This document shows positions 17,688 to 26,351 of a DNA stretch of 48,857 nucleotides, in pieces. The DNA comes from an uncultured Alphaproteobacteria bacterium (GTDB lineage: Bacteria > Pseudomonadota > Alphaproteobacteria > RF32 > CAG-239). The stretch's first letter is position 1. Each line of letters opens with the position of its first letter. The notes beneath the pieces were generated by a model, which did not search any database, was not told the origin of the DNA, and was given only the letters and a program-made list of their open reading frames with translations. The DNA is taken from the NCBI GenBank assembly GCA_944393685.1, contig CALYAW010000010.1:1-48857 (forward strand), written 5' to 3'. A program made the position numbers and the translations under genes.

Positions 17688-19193
17688 TATTTGACAAGAG
17701 CCTATTTTAGCCAGTTCTAAAATAGGCTTTCTTATTGAAATAACTATATTTTTCCCGTCTAATAAAATTTCCGAACAGAGTAATTTTAAAATCTTCTGTT
17801 TTTGCTCATTTTTCGGAAAATCCCAAATCTGGTCTGCATGAAAATATAGGCTAGCCAAGTAGTTAAGCGTTATAAAGTTCTGTTGAGCTATATGATTATA
17901 GCCTAAAAGCTGCTCTGCTATTTTTTCTTTTTCTTGGGCTAGTTCTTTTATTTTTTTGCTATGTATATTCCGTGTAATACTAGCTTCGGCATACAGCTCA
18001 TGCCACCGTTCTTGTTTCGTGTCACATTCAAGCAATTTTCGCTCTAAATATTTTTTATGTTCAAGCTCAATCCTATGGTCTTCATATACTAAATCCTGAA
18101 GGCAATGCGTCATCTTTTCTAACACACCGTTAGGAAGCGATTTAAGCGAGTTTAAGGCCTGTTTTATTTTTTCAATGCCTTTTCCTTCATTTATGTGCGT
18201 ACCCTTGCATTTCGGGCAAAAAAGGTATTTATAAGCGATTTTTTCTCCGCCTTTCTTTTTTGCCGCATGAATACTGATATAAGGCGATATCATAGTGCCG
18301 CATTCTTTGCATTTCATTATTCCTTTGAATAGATGTTCGTGTTTTTGTTCTTTATGATTCATGCGTCCTTCTAAAACTTCTTGGCACCGGTTAAATGTCT
18401 TCCAGTCAATTAAAGTTTTATATTGATGTTTGTAATACTCTCCATAACCGTACATCTCTCCGGCGTAAAAGCGATTGCTTAAGATATTTCGTATTGTCTG
18501 TTTGTACAATTTTTTGCTTCCGGGCATTGTCAGACCTATTTCCTGTGCTTTTTTAGTTATCTGCTCTAAGTTGTAAATCCCGCTTGCATATTCTTTGAAC
18601 AGAGCGGTTATAAGAAATCCCCTGTCAGGGTCAATAACAACATCACTGTTACCTTTGCTGTCTTTTACATTTTTGTAGCCTACCGGTGCTCTGTGAGCCC
18701 ATTTCCCTTCTTTTCTCATCTGTTTGAAACTTCGTTTAACATTATCCGATATGCAGTCTGTATAATTTTCAGCCATAACAACAATCATTCTGTAGCAGGC
18801 TAGGTCAGAACCGTTTGTATCTTTTTCTATGACTTTATTTTCTCGTGAAAAATGCAGTTCAATTTTTCCGGCTTTTCGTAATTCTTCCAGTACCGGAACT
18901 TCTGAAACCCGCCGTTGCAGTCTGTCAACTTTATCGGAAATAATGGCGATGCGCTGTTTTTGCCGTTTTACCCAGTTAATCATATCATGGAATTGTTTTC
19001 TGTCACCTTGCGTTGAACTTTCAATAATCTCAAAAATTTTGATGATATCAATTCCTTTGCGTGCGGCATAGCTTTTTGAATTTTCAATCTGAGCATCTAA
19101 AGAGTAGCCATCCTCTTGTTCTCTTGATGAAACTCTTGCCCAAATGATACCTTTTGTTGCTGTTGCTTGAAATTTCTTTATCTGTCTTGGCAT
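17673..19193 (-). CDS. Large serine recombinase (integrase)
   Basis: Site-specific integrase of the large serine family, 506 residues. The order is: resolvase catalytic domain (about 10-155) with WARVSS (nucleophile Ser22) and the downstream DKVDRLQRR motif; recombinase domain (about 165-290); zinc ribbon with CKEC and CPKC near residues 300-330; then a coiled coil and C-terminal arm. The last residues, IWQGQ, are encoded by the complement of the tRNA-Trp 3' end, the usual sign that the element sits in that tRNA. AAGGA precedes the ATG at 19193. It probably mobilises or once mobilised the island. Confidence 0.93.
   Translation of the reverse strand: MPRQIKKFQATATKGIIWARVSSREQEDGYSLDAQIENSKSYAARKGIDIIKIFEIIESSTQGDRKQFHDMINWVKRQKQRIAIISDKVDRLQRRVSEVPVLEELRKAGKIELHFSRENKVIEKDTNGSDLACYRMIVVMAENYTDCISDNVKRSFKQMRKEGKWAHRAPVGYKNVKDSKGNSDVVIDPDRGFLITALFKEYASGIYNLEQITKKAQEIGLTMPGSKKLYKQTIRNILSNRFYAGEMYGYGEYYKHQYKTLIDWKTFNRCQEVLEGRMNHKEQKHEHLFKGIMKCKECGTMISPYISIHAAKKKGGEKIAYKYLFCPKCKGTHINEGKGIEKIKQALNSLKSLPNGVLEKMTHCLQDLVYEDHRIELEHKKYLERKLLECDTKQERWHELYAEASITRNIHSKKIKELAQEKEKIAEQLLGYNHIAQQNFITLNYLASLYFHADQIWDFPKNEQKQKILKLLCSEILLDGKNIVISIRKPILELAKIGSCQIWQGQ
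17699..17728. terminator. Bidirectional terminator between tRNA-Trp and the recombinase
   Basis: A perfect 11-bp stem: AGCCTATTTTA (17699-17709) and TAAAATAGGCT (17718-17728). T residues follow on the plus strand. It lies inside the 3' coding end of the minus-strand recombinase, so for that gene it is within the message. Confidence 0.65.
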
Positions 19194-19252
19194 ATTGTTG
19201 TTCCTTTTTTTGTCTGTTTTTTTAATTAATGGATTGCTGGTTTCTTAAAGTC

Positions 19253-19284
19253 AATGAAGGCCGGAATTTAATCCAGCCTTCATT
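19253..19284 (-). repeat. 13-bp hairpin between the two serine recombinases
   Basis: AATGAAGGCCGGA (19253-19265) faces TCCAGCCTTCATT (19272-19284). On the minus-strand RNA the single mismatch becomes a G-U wobble, so the structure is favoured in that transcript. It may be a terminator or processing site of the upstream recombinase, or a recombination-site arm. Confidence 0.6.
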
Positions 19285-19301
19285 TGACAAGGTAGGTGCC
19301 C

Positions 19302-20135
19302 TTATTCCTTATTTTCTCGGTTATGTTTCAGACGGATTTGGCATTTTTTCCAAACATCTTCCTTAACCAACCGCTCATAATAATGGGCGTAAAGTTTTCC
19401 GTTATGGCGGAATTGCCCCATATAAAACGGATTTTGCAAAATCCGAATTATGGCTTTAGTGCCCAGAGGGTTATTCTTGACAGAAGTTAATCCTGTCTTA
19501 AGGCACCAAACAGCAAGTTGTTTAAGACTGTTACCTTCTACAAATTTTTTAAATATTTCGGCAACCAATAAAGCTTTTTGTACATCGGTATAAATCCACG
19601 CCAGCCCATATTTGTTTCGTTGATTCCTGTACCCAATGGGGGCTAGTCCCGGATAGCGACCTTGTTGGCAACAAATCAATATTTTTTCACGGGTTTCTTC
19701 AGAAATCCGGTTACTAAACATTTCCGCATCAGCAGCAAGAAGACGAAATCTGTGGATGTCTGAAGCCGTAGAATCTTTAGTAAGGATCATGTTGTCTTTA
19801 ACAGCATGGAGCTGCAATTTTCCTTGTTGTCGGAGTTTGTCTAGTTCCGGCACCTCATTGAATCGACGTAGAAGCCTGTCTATTTTGGTAAAAATCAGAG
19901 CGGTACAGCCGTCACATTTTTTTATATTGTTGAGCATTTGCTGAAATTCTTTTCGTTTGCCGCGAGAAGAACTTTCTTTCAGTGTGTAAACTTCAAATTG
20001 GTTAATGCCAAGATTTTTGATATATTTTTGGCATATAGCCAATTGCTGTTCCGTTGATTCTTTAACGTCCTGTTTGGAGCAGGACACTCTGGTTAGCAAA
20101 ATAATATGTTTTATTGAATCGTTCAAATTGTTCAT
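19302..20135 (-). CDS. Second serine recombinase, short form
   Basis: 277 residues: catalytic resolvase domain (about 8-150; LLTRVSCSKQD with Ser18, TKIDRLLRR) and recombinase domain (about 160-265). The zinc ribbon and coiled coil seen in the neighbour at 17673 are missing, so it is either a short variant or C-terminally truncated. Its ATG overlaps the stop of the Rep-like gene (ATGA), which implies coupled translation. It is related to, but clearly diverged from, the larger recombinase. Confidence 0.88.
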   Translation of the reverse strand: MNNLNDSIKHIILLTRVSCSKQDVKESTEQQLAICQKYIKNLGINQFEVYTLKESSSRGKRKEFQQMLNNIKKCDGCTALIFTKIDRLLRRFNEVPELDKLRQQGKLQLHAVKDNMILTKDSTASDIHRFRLLAADAEMFSNRISEETREKILICCQQGRYPGLAPIGYRNQRNKYGLAWIYTDVQKALLVAEIFKKFVEGNSLKQLAVWCLKTGLTSVKNNPLGTKAIIRILQNPFYMGQFRHNGKLYAHYYERLVKEDVWKKCQIRLKHNRENKE

Positions 20136-21274
20136 TTTTTCATCCTTTTAAGTTGAATTATGTTGTTTTCTTCTATTATCCTCTGAATTTCTAAATAATG
20201 CTTCATGAGCCAATCCTCTCTTGGGGTGATGTCTTTAATTTTCCGCAGCAAGTCGTAAATTGCAGGTGATAGTGTTTTTCCGGCATGGAAGCGAAATTCT
20301 CTCATGCCCATTTCACTTAAGACACTGGTTAGTCCGATGAGTTGCAGAGCTTTTAAGATTTTGTAACCGTTGTTAAGTAGCTGCTTGAACAAATCTGCGA
20401 CATTTTCATTGCAGAGATGGTGTATCAGGCACGCTTGCATAAGTTCACCCCAGTAATAAAGGTTAACCTTGCGACAGATTTCACTTTGAAATAGATTTTC
20501 AAAAGTCAATTCTGGGACGTTAACCTCTGCTTTATTTAAGGTTTGCCGAATTGCGTCTGAATTACCGAGCTGAACCTCAAAACGCAGATATTGCTCGTCG
20601 GCTAGAGATGTCCAATCAAGTAATTGAGCATTCTCACCTACAGCCCGGCGTGGGCTAAAATTAGCTTTTCTTATGTCTGCTAACTTATCATAAAGTACGA
20701 CGTTCTTATGCGTTGTTAAAAAATGCAATGAATGTCCGTCATTACGGTAAGTTTTGTTGGCAGAGTCTAGGCGTTTGCTTATGTCTGCTTTAGCTAATTC
20801 TTGCAGCAGCAATGCAGGCTTTATCTGTACTTTGCAATTTTTGCCATAATCGACACGAGTGACTTTTGCCTTTCGGATGCTTTCTGGCGAAACTCTTGCT
20901 CCAAGTTCAGATATACGCTTTTGCAAGGTCTTAACGATGGTTTCAAAATCCTCATCACAAACTTCTTCAAGGTTGTTTGACGGTTGGTTAATCAGTTTCA
21001 TAGCCGAAAATTCTATTCGCAACATGACGCTATATTCTCCAACGTGGCGATGAGCAGTTAATGATAATTTAGGATAATAATGTTTCTGCTTTTCAATTGC
21101 TGTCGCGTAGCTAGAGCAATTTACCGATTGTGCGTTGCCTAAATTCCATAAAGTTTCAAGATTGGGCGAAAACCGTTCAGGTTTTGTAATCTTAATGTCT
21201 TGGTATGGAATTAGCAGAATGAAGGTGTCGGCAACATTTTTTTTATTCGATTTCGTTCTCCTTTCCTGTTTCAA
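20132..21274 (-). CDS. Replication-initiator-like protein (gene II/X or Rep type)
   Basis: About 380 residues. The pattern KNVVLYDKLADIRKA followed by an EQYLRFEVQL strand resembles phage/plasmid replication proteins of the gene II/X type, but I cannot place catalytic Tyr or HUH residues with confidence. The start is unclear: TTG 21274 lies inside the preceding gene and the only good SD (AGGAG, within that gene's 3' end) has no in-frame start at proper distance; an ATG in the A-rich tract is out of frame. The stop overlaps the short recombinase. Together they look like the core of a small mobile element. Confidence 0.55.
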   Translation of the reverse strand: MKQERRTKSNKKNVADTFILLIPYQDIKITKPERFSPNLETLWNLGNAQSVNCSSYATAIEKQKHYYPKLSLTAHRHVGEYSVMLRIEFSAMKLINQPSNNLEEVCDEDFETIVKTLQKRISELGARVSPESIRKAKVTRVDYGKNCKVQIKPALLLQELAKADISKRLDSANKTYRNDGHSLHFLTTHKNVVLYDKLADIRKANFSPRRAVGENAQLLDWTSLADEQYLRFEVQLGNSDAIRQTLNKAEVNVPELTFENLFQSEICRKVNLYYWGELMQACLIHHLCNENVADLFKQLLNNGYKILKALQLIGLTSVLSEMGMREFRFHAGKTLSPAIYDLLRKIKDITPREDWLMKHYLEIQRIIEENNIIQLKRMKK

Positions 21275-21428
21275 TTAACGTTTTCAGTTCCGGTGTTTCC
21301 TGAACCGTGTCAGACAGCAGCTTAGCGATTTGGAGCAGAGCATCACCAGCCTCGATGGCTTCCTCTTCGGAAAGCTCGGGGCAGAAACTGCGAATTTCTT
21401 CGTAATATTCTTTAAGGTGTTTGCTCAA
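21243..21428 (-). CDS. Small acidic protein upstream of the Rep-like gene
   Basis: 61 residues, helical and acidic, rich in Glu and Leu (LSEEEAIEAGDALLQIAKLL). It starts with TTG close to AAGGA; the spacing is short. The final codons overlap the Rep-like frame by 32 bases. Its position at the head of the Rep-recombinase operon suggests a regulator or accessory factor; no family is recognised. Confidence 0.55.
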   Translation of the reverse strand: MSKHLKEYYEEIRSFCPELSEEEAIEAGDALLQIAKLLSDTVQETPELKTLIETGKENEIE

Positions 21429-21591
21429 TTTCCTTATCCTTTGGTTGCTTGTTTGTAGCCGCTAAGCTGTTGTTATGACAAAAGAATATCAGAAGGCGGC
21501 TGCTGTGTCATTTGAAGCGAATTGAAGAAAATCGGATGTTTTTTGAAAAAATCAGACGCTTTTCTGAACTTTTTAGAAAAATGCAAAAATT

Positions 21592-21623
21592 CAAAAAAAA
21601 TGACCTCAAAGTTTGAGGTCATT
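21592..21623 (-). terminator. Terminator of the 21643 gene
   Basis: AATGACCTCAAA and TTTGAGGTCATT (21599-21610 and 21612-21623) form a perfect stem. On the minus strand it is followed by seven or eight T residues. Confidence 0.85.
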
Positions 21624-21642
21624 TGGTTGGTGTTTGCTTGCT

Positions 21643-22422
21643 TTACTGTTTTGGCGGAATAATATCTTGAATGTGATTCCTGATTGTCCGCTCCGTTGGA
21701 TATGGTGTGCGGTAGTGGTCAAAGATTCTTCGAATCTCTATTGCCGCTTGATTTAGAGTGTAATCGGCTTCTTTCATCTTAATGGCCCAGCTCCGGTAAT
21801 GTTGCTTCAGTTCCAGTTTTCCGCATTTCTGGCATATAGCATCCTTCAATTGTTCTTCTGCCTTTTCAAAATCAATAGAATCGGCTCTGCACAATACATC
21901 TAATTCATCAAATTGGACCGTGATGAAGGCGAAGCCTTCTGTACGAATATATATGCCATTGTCGGTTAATGACACGCAGGTCAGATTTTGGGCGACTATG
22001 CTATGTTGCCAGTCAAAATCATAACCGGATAATTCTTTGGGTAAAAGAACTCGTTTCAACGGTTCCCCTTTATTGTCGCGGATTATTTCCAGCGGGTAGC
22101 GGTGGCTAAAGAAAGAAGTCGGTGTATCTGGTTCAATCCAGTCGTTGTACGGATATAATGCTTGGTGTCCGTTCTCTTGCGTGACCTTTAAAAAATTGTC
22201 ATCCAACGAGGAGACATCGTTAATTTCGATTTTGCCGGGAATACCGTAGAGTTTCAAGAGGCCTGTTTCAATCCAAGAACGCAAAGAGATTTTTGCCGCG
22301 TCCATTCCTTTATCACCGAAGTAGTATGTACGTTCTTTATCTAAATGGTGCGGCAATGGTACTGTTCCATTAGCGGTAAATTCAAGGGCTTGCGTAAGAC
22401 TGATAAAATTATTATGGCGCAT
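21643..22422 (-). CDS. Unrecognised island protein
   Basis: 259 residues from ATG 22422, chosen because GGAG precedes it at a good distance; the frame runs 36 codons further upstream with a hydrophobic stretch that I regard as non-coding. I do not recognise the family. The N-terminus (SLTQALEF then YYFGDKGMDAAKISLRSWI) and a Cys pair (CQKCGKLE) are visible, and the C-terminus (TLNQAAIEIRRIFDHY, TERTIRNHI) resembles a helix-turn-helix. A DNA-binding or replication-accessory role is possible. It ends at its own terminator. Confidence 0.7.
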   Translation of the reverse strand: MRHNNFISLTQALEFTANGTVPLPHHLDKERTYYFGDKGMDAAKISLRSWIETGLLKLYGIPGKIEINDVSSLDDNFLKVTQENGHQALYPYNDWIEPDTPTSFFSHRYPLEIIRDNKGEPLKRVLLPKELSGYDFDWQHSIVAQNLTCVSLTDNGIYIRTEGFAFITVQFDELDVLCRADSIDFEKAEEQLKDAICQKCGKLELKQHYRSWAIKMKEADYTLNQAAIEIRRIFDHYRTPYPTERTIRNHIQDIIPPKQ

Positions 22423-22616
22423 TTTGTTCTCCATATTTGTAAAATTGAAATAACCACAGCCATAGAGAACCAAAAAACATGAGAAAACTATGCTGTAGAG
22501 CTTAGTGGGTTCATCATGTTTTCTTTTCAAGCAGCAAGACCCGGAATATGCTTGACCCGGTGGGATTTGTTGGAATCGATATAATAAAAAAATTTCATTG
22601 TCAAGAGCACTTTTAA

Positions 22617-22660
22617 AAGAAAAAGCAGCCCCGAATAAAAAAATATCCGGGGCGGCTTCG
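22617..22660 (-). terminator. Terminator of the autotransporter gene
   Basis: GCAGCCCCG and CGGGGCGGC form a GC-rich stem with a T-rich loop. On the minus strand a T run follows. It lies about 20 bases beyond the stop codon at 22678. Confidence 0.85.
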
Positions 22661-22677
22661 TTTGGACTGTTTAACGC

Positions 22678-25176
22678 TTAAAATTTATACTTGGCGTTAA
22701 TCAAGCCTGTATGGTCTTGGTAATCCTCACGGAATTTGCCTTCATAACCAAGCGAGAGTTCGACATTGTCGTTGACTTCCGCAGTTACACCGGCACCAAA
22801 TTCCATTCCGAAGCGGTCAAGAGCTTCACCTTCAACAGCATAAGCTGAACCATTAGCCAAGGTTACGACAGAATTAACGTCATCGTTAAACAGGTCATAA
22901 GTCGCGGCAATTCTGGCTTCCGGTTTGATGTTCATACCATTGGACAGCTCAAAGTTTTTGCTGACTTTGGCACCAATGACACCGGTCAAAATATCGCTGT
23001 TATTGGCAGATACACGTTGGTCGGCAGAATCTTTATAAGCGTCCTGTTTAATATGAACGTAACGCAAACCGGCCTCCGGCGTAATGCCTAAGCCGTTGAC
23101 ATTCATATCGTATCCGGTCATAGCCTGCAAACCAAAGGTTTCGACATCGTAGTCAGCTTTGACACCAACTCCGGCGACACTCTTGCTTTCTTCATAATCA
23201 GACCAGCCATAGGTCGCAATACCATTTACATACCAGTTTGACGGTTTATATTCACCATACAGGATGGCCGTATGTGTATCAACATCAGTATCACGCATGA
23301 AACCATCAATATCGGTGTTGGTATAAGCGTAACCAATACCAACCTTGGTATCATCGTTTACAAACTTCTCGGCACCGAAGGCAATACCGTTAGAATCTGC
23401 ATCAAAACCCTTTGCCTTGGGTGTATCGTCCAGTTTGGATTTGTTGAACAAGCCCTGAACCCACATTGCACCACGTTTGAAGATATTATCGCCGGAAGCC
23501 ATACCTTCGCCACCGGTTGAGATTGAACCCCCGGTTAAACGGGTTGATACGGCACCAAAGACCTGATTGGCTGTTTCTGTCTGTGTTTTTTGAACCATCG
23601 GCGCAACTTCCGGAGCTACAGCCGTCAAAGCGTCAACATAGGCTTTCTGCTCGGCAGCATTTGTGCTGTTGGAAAGCTGTGCCAGTTTTTCCGTAACTGC
23701 GGCAGCAACCGGAGAGCTGGTTGAAGCACTGACGCTGTCCCATGCCTCGGCTGTTCCGGCATTGTTGGCGGAACCACCGGCATCAACAACAGCATCTGTG
23801 GCAGAACCGACAGAAGTAACATTAAAAGTTCCGTCGCCATTGTCCGTAAATTCATAACGGGAATTTTGGCTCAGGTTGGCAAACTTACCTTCGATTTCTA
23901 CCGTATCAGAATCTTCACCATTAAATAATTTTAAGGTTGTTGTTTCACCTTTGGCCAAGGCGGCACCGTTTAAGGTCATATTTAAATTTGTACCGTTTTC
24001 GCTGATATTAACGTAATTGGCGTGGATTTTACCATAAGTGTCTTTATCTGTTACAGTAAAGGCCAAAGTTGAATTATCTTTGAAATGGACACCTTCACCG
24101 GAAACGGCTTTTTCACCGCCGGAATGCAAAGTATTTGTTCCTATATCAAGCGTTGCGCCTTCGCCGACAATAACGCTGGAAGCGCCGCCGTTGATTTCCT
24201 TATCATAAACCATGGTGCCTTTTTTAATTTCAAAAATATCCAATCCGCCGATTTCACCGGAAACAGCCTGGCTTAAGGTATGGCTGCCTTCAAAAATCAG
24301 GCTGGCAGCTTCAACATCACCATCAATCTTAGCACTGGAATTTTGAAAATGAATTTTGCCTCGGTCATCACCATTAATATTGGCGCTTAATGTGCCACCT
24401 AAATTAATAACCGGGGTGCTGTCTTCAGACGGATCAGCCGACATTATTATTGTTCCTTTGTTACCAAAGGTTACAACATCAAGGTCAGAATTATCTAAAT
24501 CCGGTTCATCTATTTGAAAATTTTCATAAGCGAATAATGTTGCCCCTTGTTTAATATTAATGACGGCACCATCTTTAACATTAATGCTTTTACCAAAAAT
24601 AACATTACCATTGTCATAAATGTCATTTGCCGAACTGCCAAGACCTACACCGCCTTTAACATTTATTACACCGCCGCTGACATCTGTTGTGCCTCCTGCA
24701 TAGCTTGTGACGGTGCCTTCGACTTTTTCGGTATCTCTTCCGACAGAACCTATTTGCGTTTGGCCGTTTGCGTTAATAGTGCCGCCGGTCATGGTAAAAC
24801 TATTATTCTGGCGAAGTTCCCCTTTATTAAGGTTGATTGTTCCTCCGCTGATGGTTAATTTGTTGGTGTCGATATCGCTGTCATTATTTAAATTAAGAAC
24901 AGCATCTCCACTGATTTCCGTATTGCCTTTAAAAGTGTAAATGGTGGAATCATTTAAAGATAAGTTTCCACCGTTAACTGTTAAATTTTTTCCGTCAGGA
25001 TAATTCAGGCTAACGGTAGAACTGTCTTTGGTTGTAACATTGCCACCGGAAATTATTACATTGTCAGTGTATTCACTTTCCAGAACTGTGTCTGAATTGA
25101 TAGTTACGTCCGCATAAGCATTGCCAGACATCGAAAGTGCCACCAATGCCGTTGTCATTAATAAAGATTTTCTCAT
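22678..25176 (-). CDS. Autotransporter (type Va) with beta-helical passenger
   Basis: 832 residues. A signal peptide (about 1-22, cleaved after AYA) is followed by a passenger (about 23-560) made of short Gly/Asn/Thr-rich beta-helix repeats such as ISGGTINLNKG, and a C-terminal 12-strand barrel (about 565-832; starts near RGAMWVQGLFN, ends with NAKYKF and terminal Phe). It should display the passenger on the outer membrane; ligand unknown. AAGGG lies 11 bases before the ATG. Upstream is an unusual structured RNA ending in a terminator, so expression may be conditional. Confidence 0.93.
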   Translation of the reverse strand: MRKSLLMTTALVALSMSGNAYADVTINSDTVLESEYTDNVIISGGNVTTKDSSTVSLNYPDGKNLTVNGGNLSLNDSTIYTFKGNTEISGDAVLNLNNDSDIDTNKLTISGGTINLNKGELRQNNSFTMTGGTINANGQTQIGSVGRDTEKVEGTVTSYAGGTTDVSGGVINVKGGVGLGSSANDIYDNGNVIFGKSINVKDGAVINIKQGATLFAYENFQIDEPDLDNSDLDVVTFGNKGTIIMSADPSEDSTPVINLGGTLSANINGDDRGKIHFQNSSAKIDGDVEAASLIFEGSHTLSQAVSGEIGGLDIFEIKKGTMVYDKEINGGASSVIVGEGATLDIGTNTLHSGGEKAVSGEGVHFKDNSTLAFTVTDKDTYGKIHANYVNISENGTNLNMTLNGAALAKGETTTLKLFNGEDSDTVEIEGKFANLSQNSRYEFTDNGDGTFNVTSVGSATDAVVDAGGSANNAGTAEAWDSVSASTSSPVAAAVTEKLAQLSNSTNAAEQKAYVDALTAVAPEVAPMVQKTQTETANQVFGAVSTRLTGGSISTGGEGMASGDNIFKRGAMWVQGLFNKSKLDDTPKAKGFDADSNGIAFGAEKFVNDDTKVGIGYAYTNTDIDGFMRDTDVDTHTAILYGEYKPSNWYVNGIATYGWSDYEESKSVAGVGVKADYDVETFGLQAMTGYDMNVNGLGITPEAGLRYVHIKQDAYKDSADQRVSANNSDILTGVIGAKVSKNFELSNGMNIKPEARIAATYDLFNDDVNSVVTLANGSAYAVEGEALDRFGMEFGAGVTAEVNDNVELSLGYEGKFREDYQDHTGLINAKYKF

Positions 25177-25196
25177 ATGATTAGAATCCCTTCTTC

Positions 25197-25212
25197 TTTA
25201 ATTGCAATTAAA
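25197..25212. repeat. 16-bp palindrome at the autotransporter ribosome-binding region
   Basis: TTTAATTGCAATTAAA is a perfect palindrome. On the minus-strand RNA it uses part of the terminator's U tract and pairs it with the bases leading into the SD, so it could act as an antiterminator or as an operator. Confidence 0.6.
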
Positions 25213-25497
25213 AGAAAACCACCTGTATTAGAGGTGGTCGGAGAGTTCATCAATCATATAGTCGTAAATGATTCTTTTAACCTTTAGAACCATATTCTTT
25301 CAGAGATAGTAATATGGTTCCTGAACATTCGCTAAAAGCTCCCCGACCATATTGCTATGTATCGGGGATATATTTACTGTCGGCTATGATGAGTAGCTGA
25401 CAATATGACGATGTTATATCCAACACCGACGACTATAAGAGCCGATGAAAGCCCCGTACCACTAAAGGTACTAAGCCCAGAAAAATTCTGAACCTGA
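25209..25497 (-). ncRNA. Structured leader or small RNA ahead of the autotransporter
   Basis: On the minus strand, hairpins follow one another: CAGAA/TTCTG (25478-25490), GTACC/GGTAC (25456-25471), a 9-bp stem with one wobble (25378-25386 with 25394-25402), CCCCGA/TCGGGG (25341-25367) with an inner CATA/TATG stem, a perfect 10-bp stem (25287-25296 with 25311-25320), and a terminator-like ACCACCT/AGGTGGT (25218-25238) followed by TTTTCTTTT. A promoter lies just before the first hairpin. I match it to no riboswitch class I know. It could be a cis-acting attenuator or a separate sRNA. Confidence 0.65.
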
Positions 25498-25503
25498 ATT
25501 TAT

Positions 25504-25530
25504 ATTATAAAGCCTTTTGAAGACAATCAA
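25504..25530 (-). promoter_or_regulatory. Promoter of the structured RNA
   Basis: On the minus strand TTGATT (25530-25525), 15 bases, then a perfect TATAAT (25509-25504). The start point would fall near 25497, just before the first hairpin. Confidence 0.55.
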
Positions 25531-25601
25531 GCTAAAAGTCAAAAACCCTCTGGAATTTTTATAAATAAGCCGATATAGTCCTTTTATAAGGGGCTTAACG
25601 T

Positions 25602-26351
25602 ATGATAAAAATATTAGTAATATTGCTGTTTCTGACCGGATGCACAGCAATCAAGGTACCGGCTGATTTTGTGTATAAAGAGGTTGAAACACGGGATTTT
25701 ACTCTTGCCAGTTGGCAAAAGGTTACCAATCCGGCAGCTCCTTATAAAATATATATAGAAGGTGACGGTTATGCCTTTAATGCCCGAGGCAAAGCAACCC
25801 AAGACCCGACACCTCGCGGAACTTTAGTCCGTGAACTGGCTTTTGATGACAACAGCCCGAATGTCATATACTTAGCTAGACCATGCCAATATATTAAAAG
25901 TCCGATTTGTTCAAAAAGACTTTGGACAACCGCTCGTTTTGCACCGGAAGTTATTAATGCAGAATATGAGGCAATTAAAAATATTGTCGCTAACAATCCT
26001 GTTATTTTAATCGGATTTTCCGGCGGTGCACAGGTTGCCGGACTGGCGGCAACTGCCAAACCGGGGTTGAATGTCAAAAAAATTATAACCATTGCAGGAA
26101 ATCTCGACCACTTGGCATGGATACAATATCATAATCTGCCGCCGCTTAATGAATCAATGAATTTGGAAAGCTACCGCAAACAGTTCGCTAAAATTCCACA
26201 AATCCACTATGTCGGCAGTAACGATGAAGTCATGCCACCGATATTGGCACGCGAATTTGTCGGAAACGATGATTTAATCATTGAAGTTGACGGAGCAAGC
26301 CATAATGAAGGCTGGGGAAAAATTTATAATAAAGTCTGGAGCGAAAGATGA
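25602..26351 (+). CDS. Putative lipoprotein alpha/beta hydrolase
   Basis: 249 residues with a lipoprotein signal peptide (lipobox LTGC, Cys14). GFSGGAQ holds a likely nucleophile Ser140; D208 (GSNDEVMPP) and H234 (ASHNEGWG) are in the right order for an alpha/beta-hydrolase triad. The substrate is unknown. It is divergent from the autotransporter leader. The stop overlaps the next ATG (ATGA), so the two genes are coupled. Confidence 0.8.
   Translation: MIKILVILLFLTGCTAIKVPADFVYKEVETRDFTLASWQKVTNPAAPYKIYIEGDGYAFNARGKATQDPTPRGTLVRELAFDDNSPNVIYLARPCQYIKSPICSKRLWTTARFAPEVINAEYEAIKNIVANNPVILIGFSGGAQVAGLAATAKPGLNVKKIITIAGNLDHLAWIQYHNLPPLNESMNLESYRKQFAKIPQIHYVGSNDEVMPPILAREFVGNDDLIIEVDGASHNEGWGKIYNKVWSER

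Noticed and set aside
25209..25497. Assignment of the structured RNA to a known class (cobalamin, SAM, c-di-GMP riboswitches, tmRNA, RNase P, SRP RNA)
   Set aside because: None of the conserved core sequences I know for these RNAs is present, so no class is claimed.
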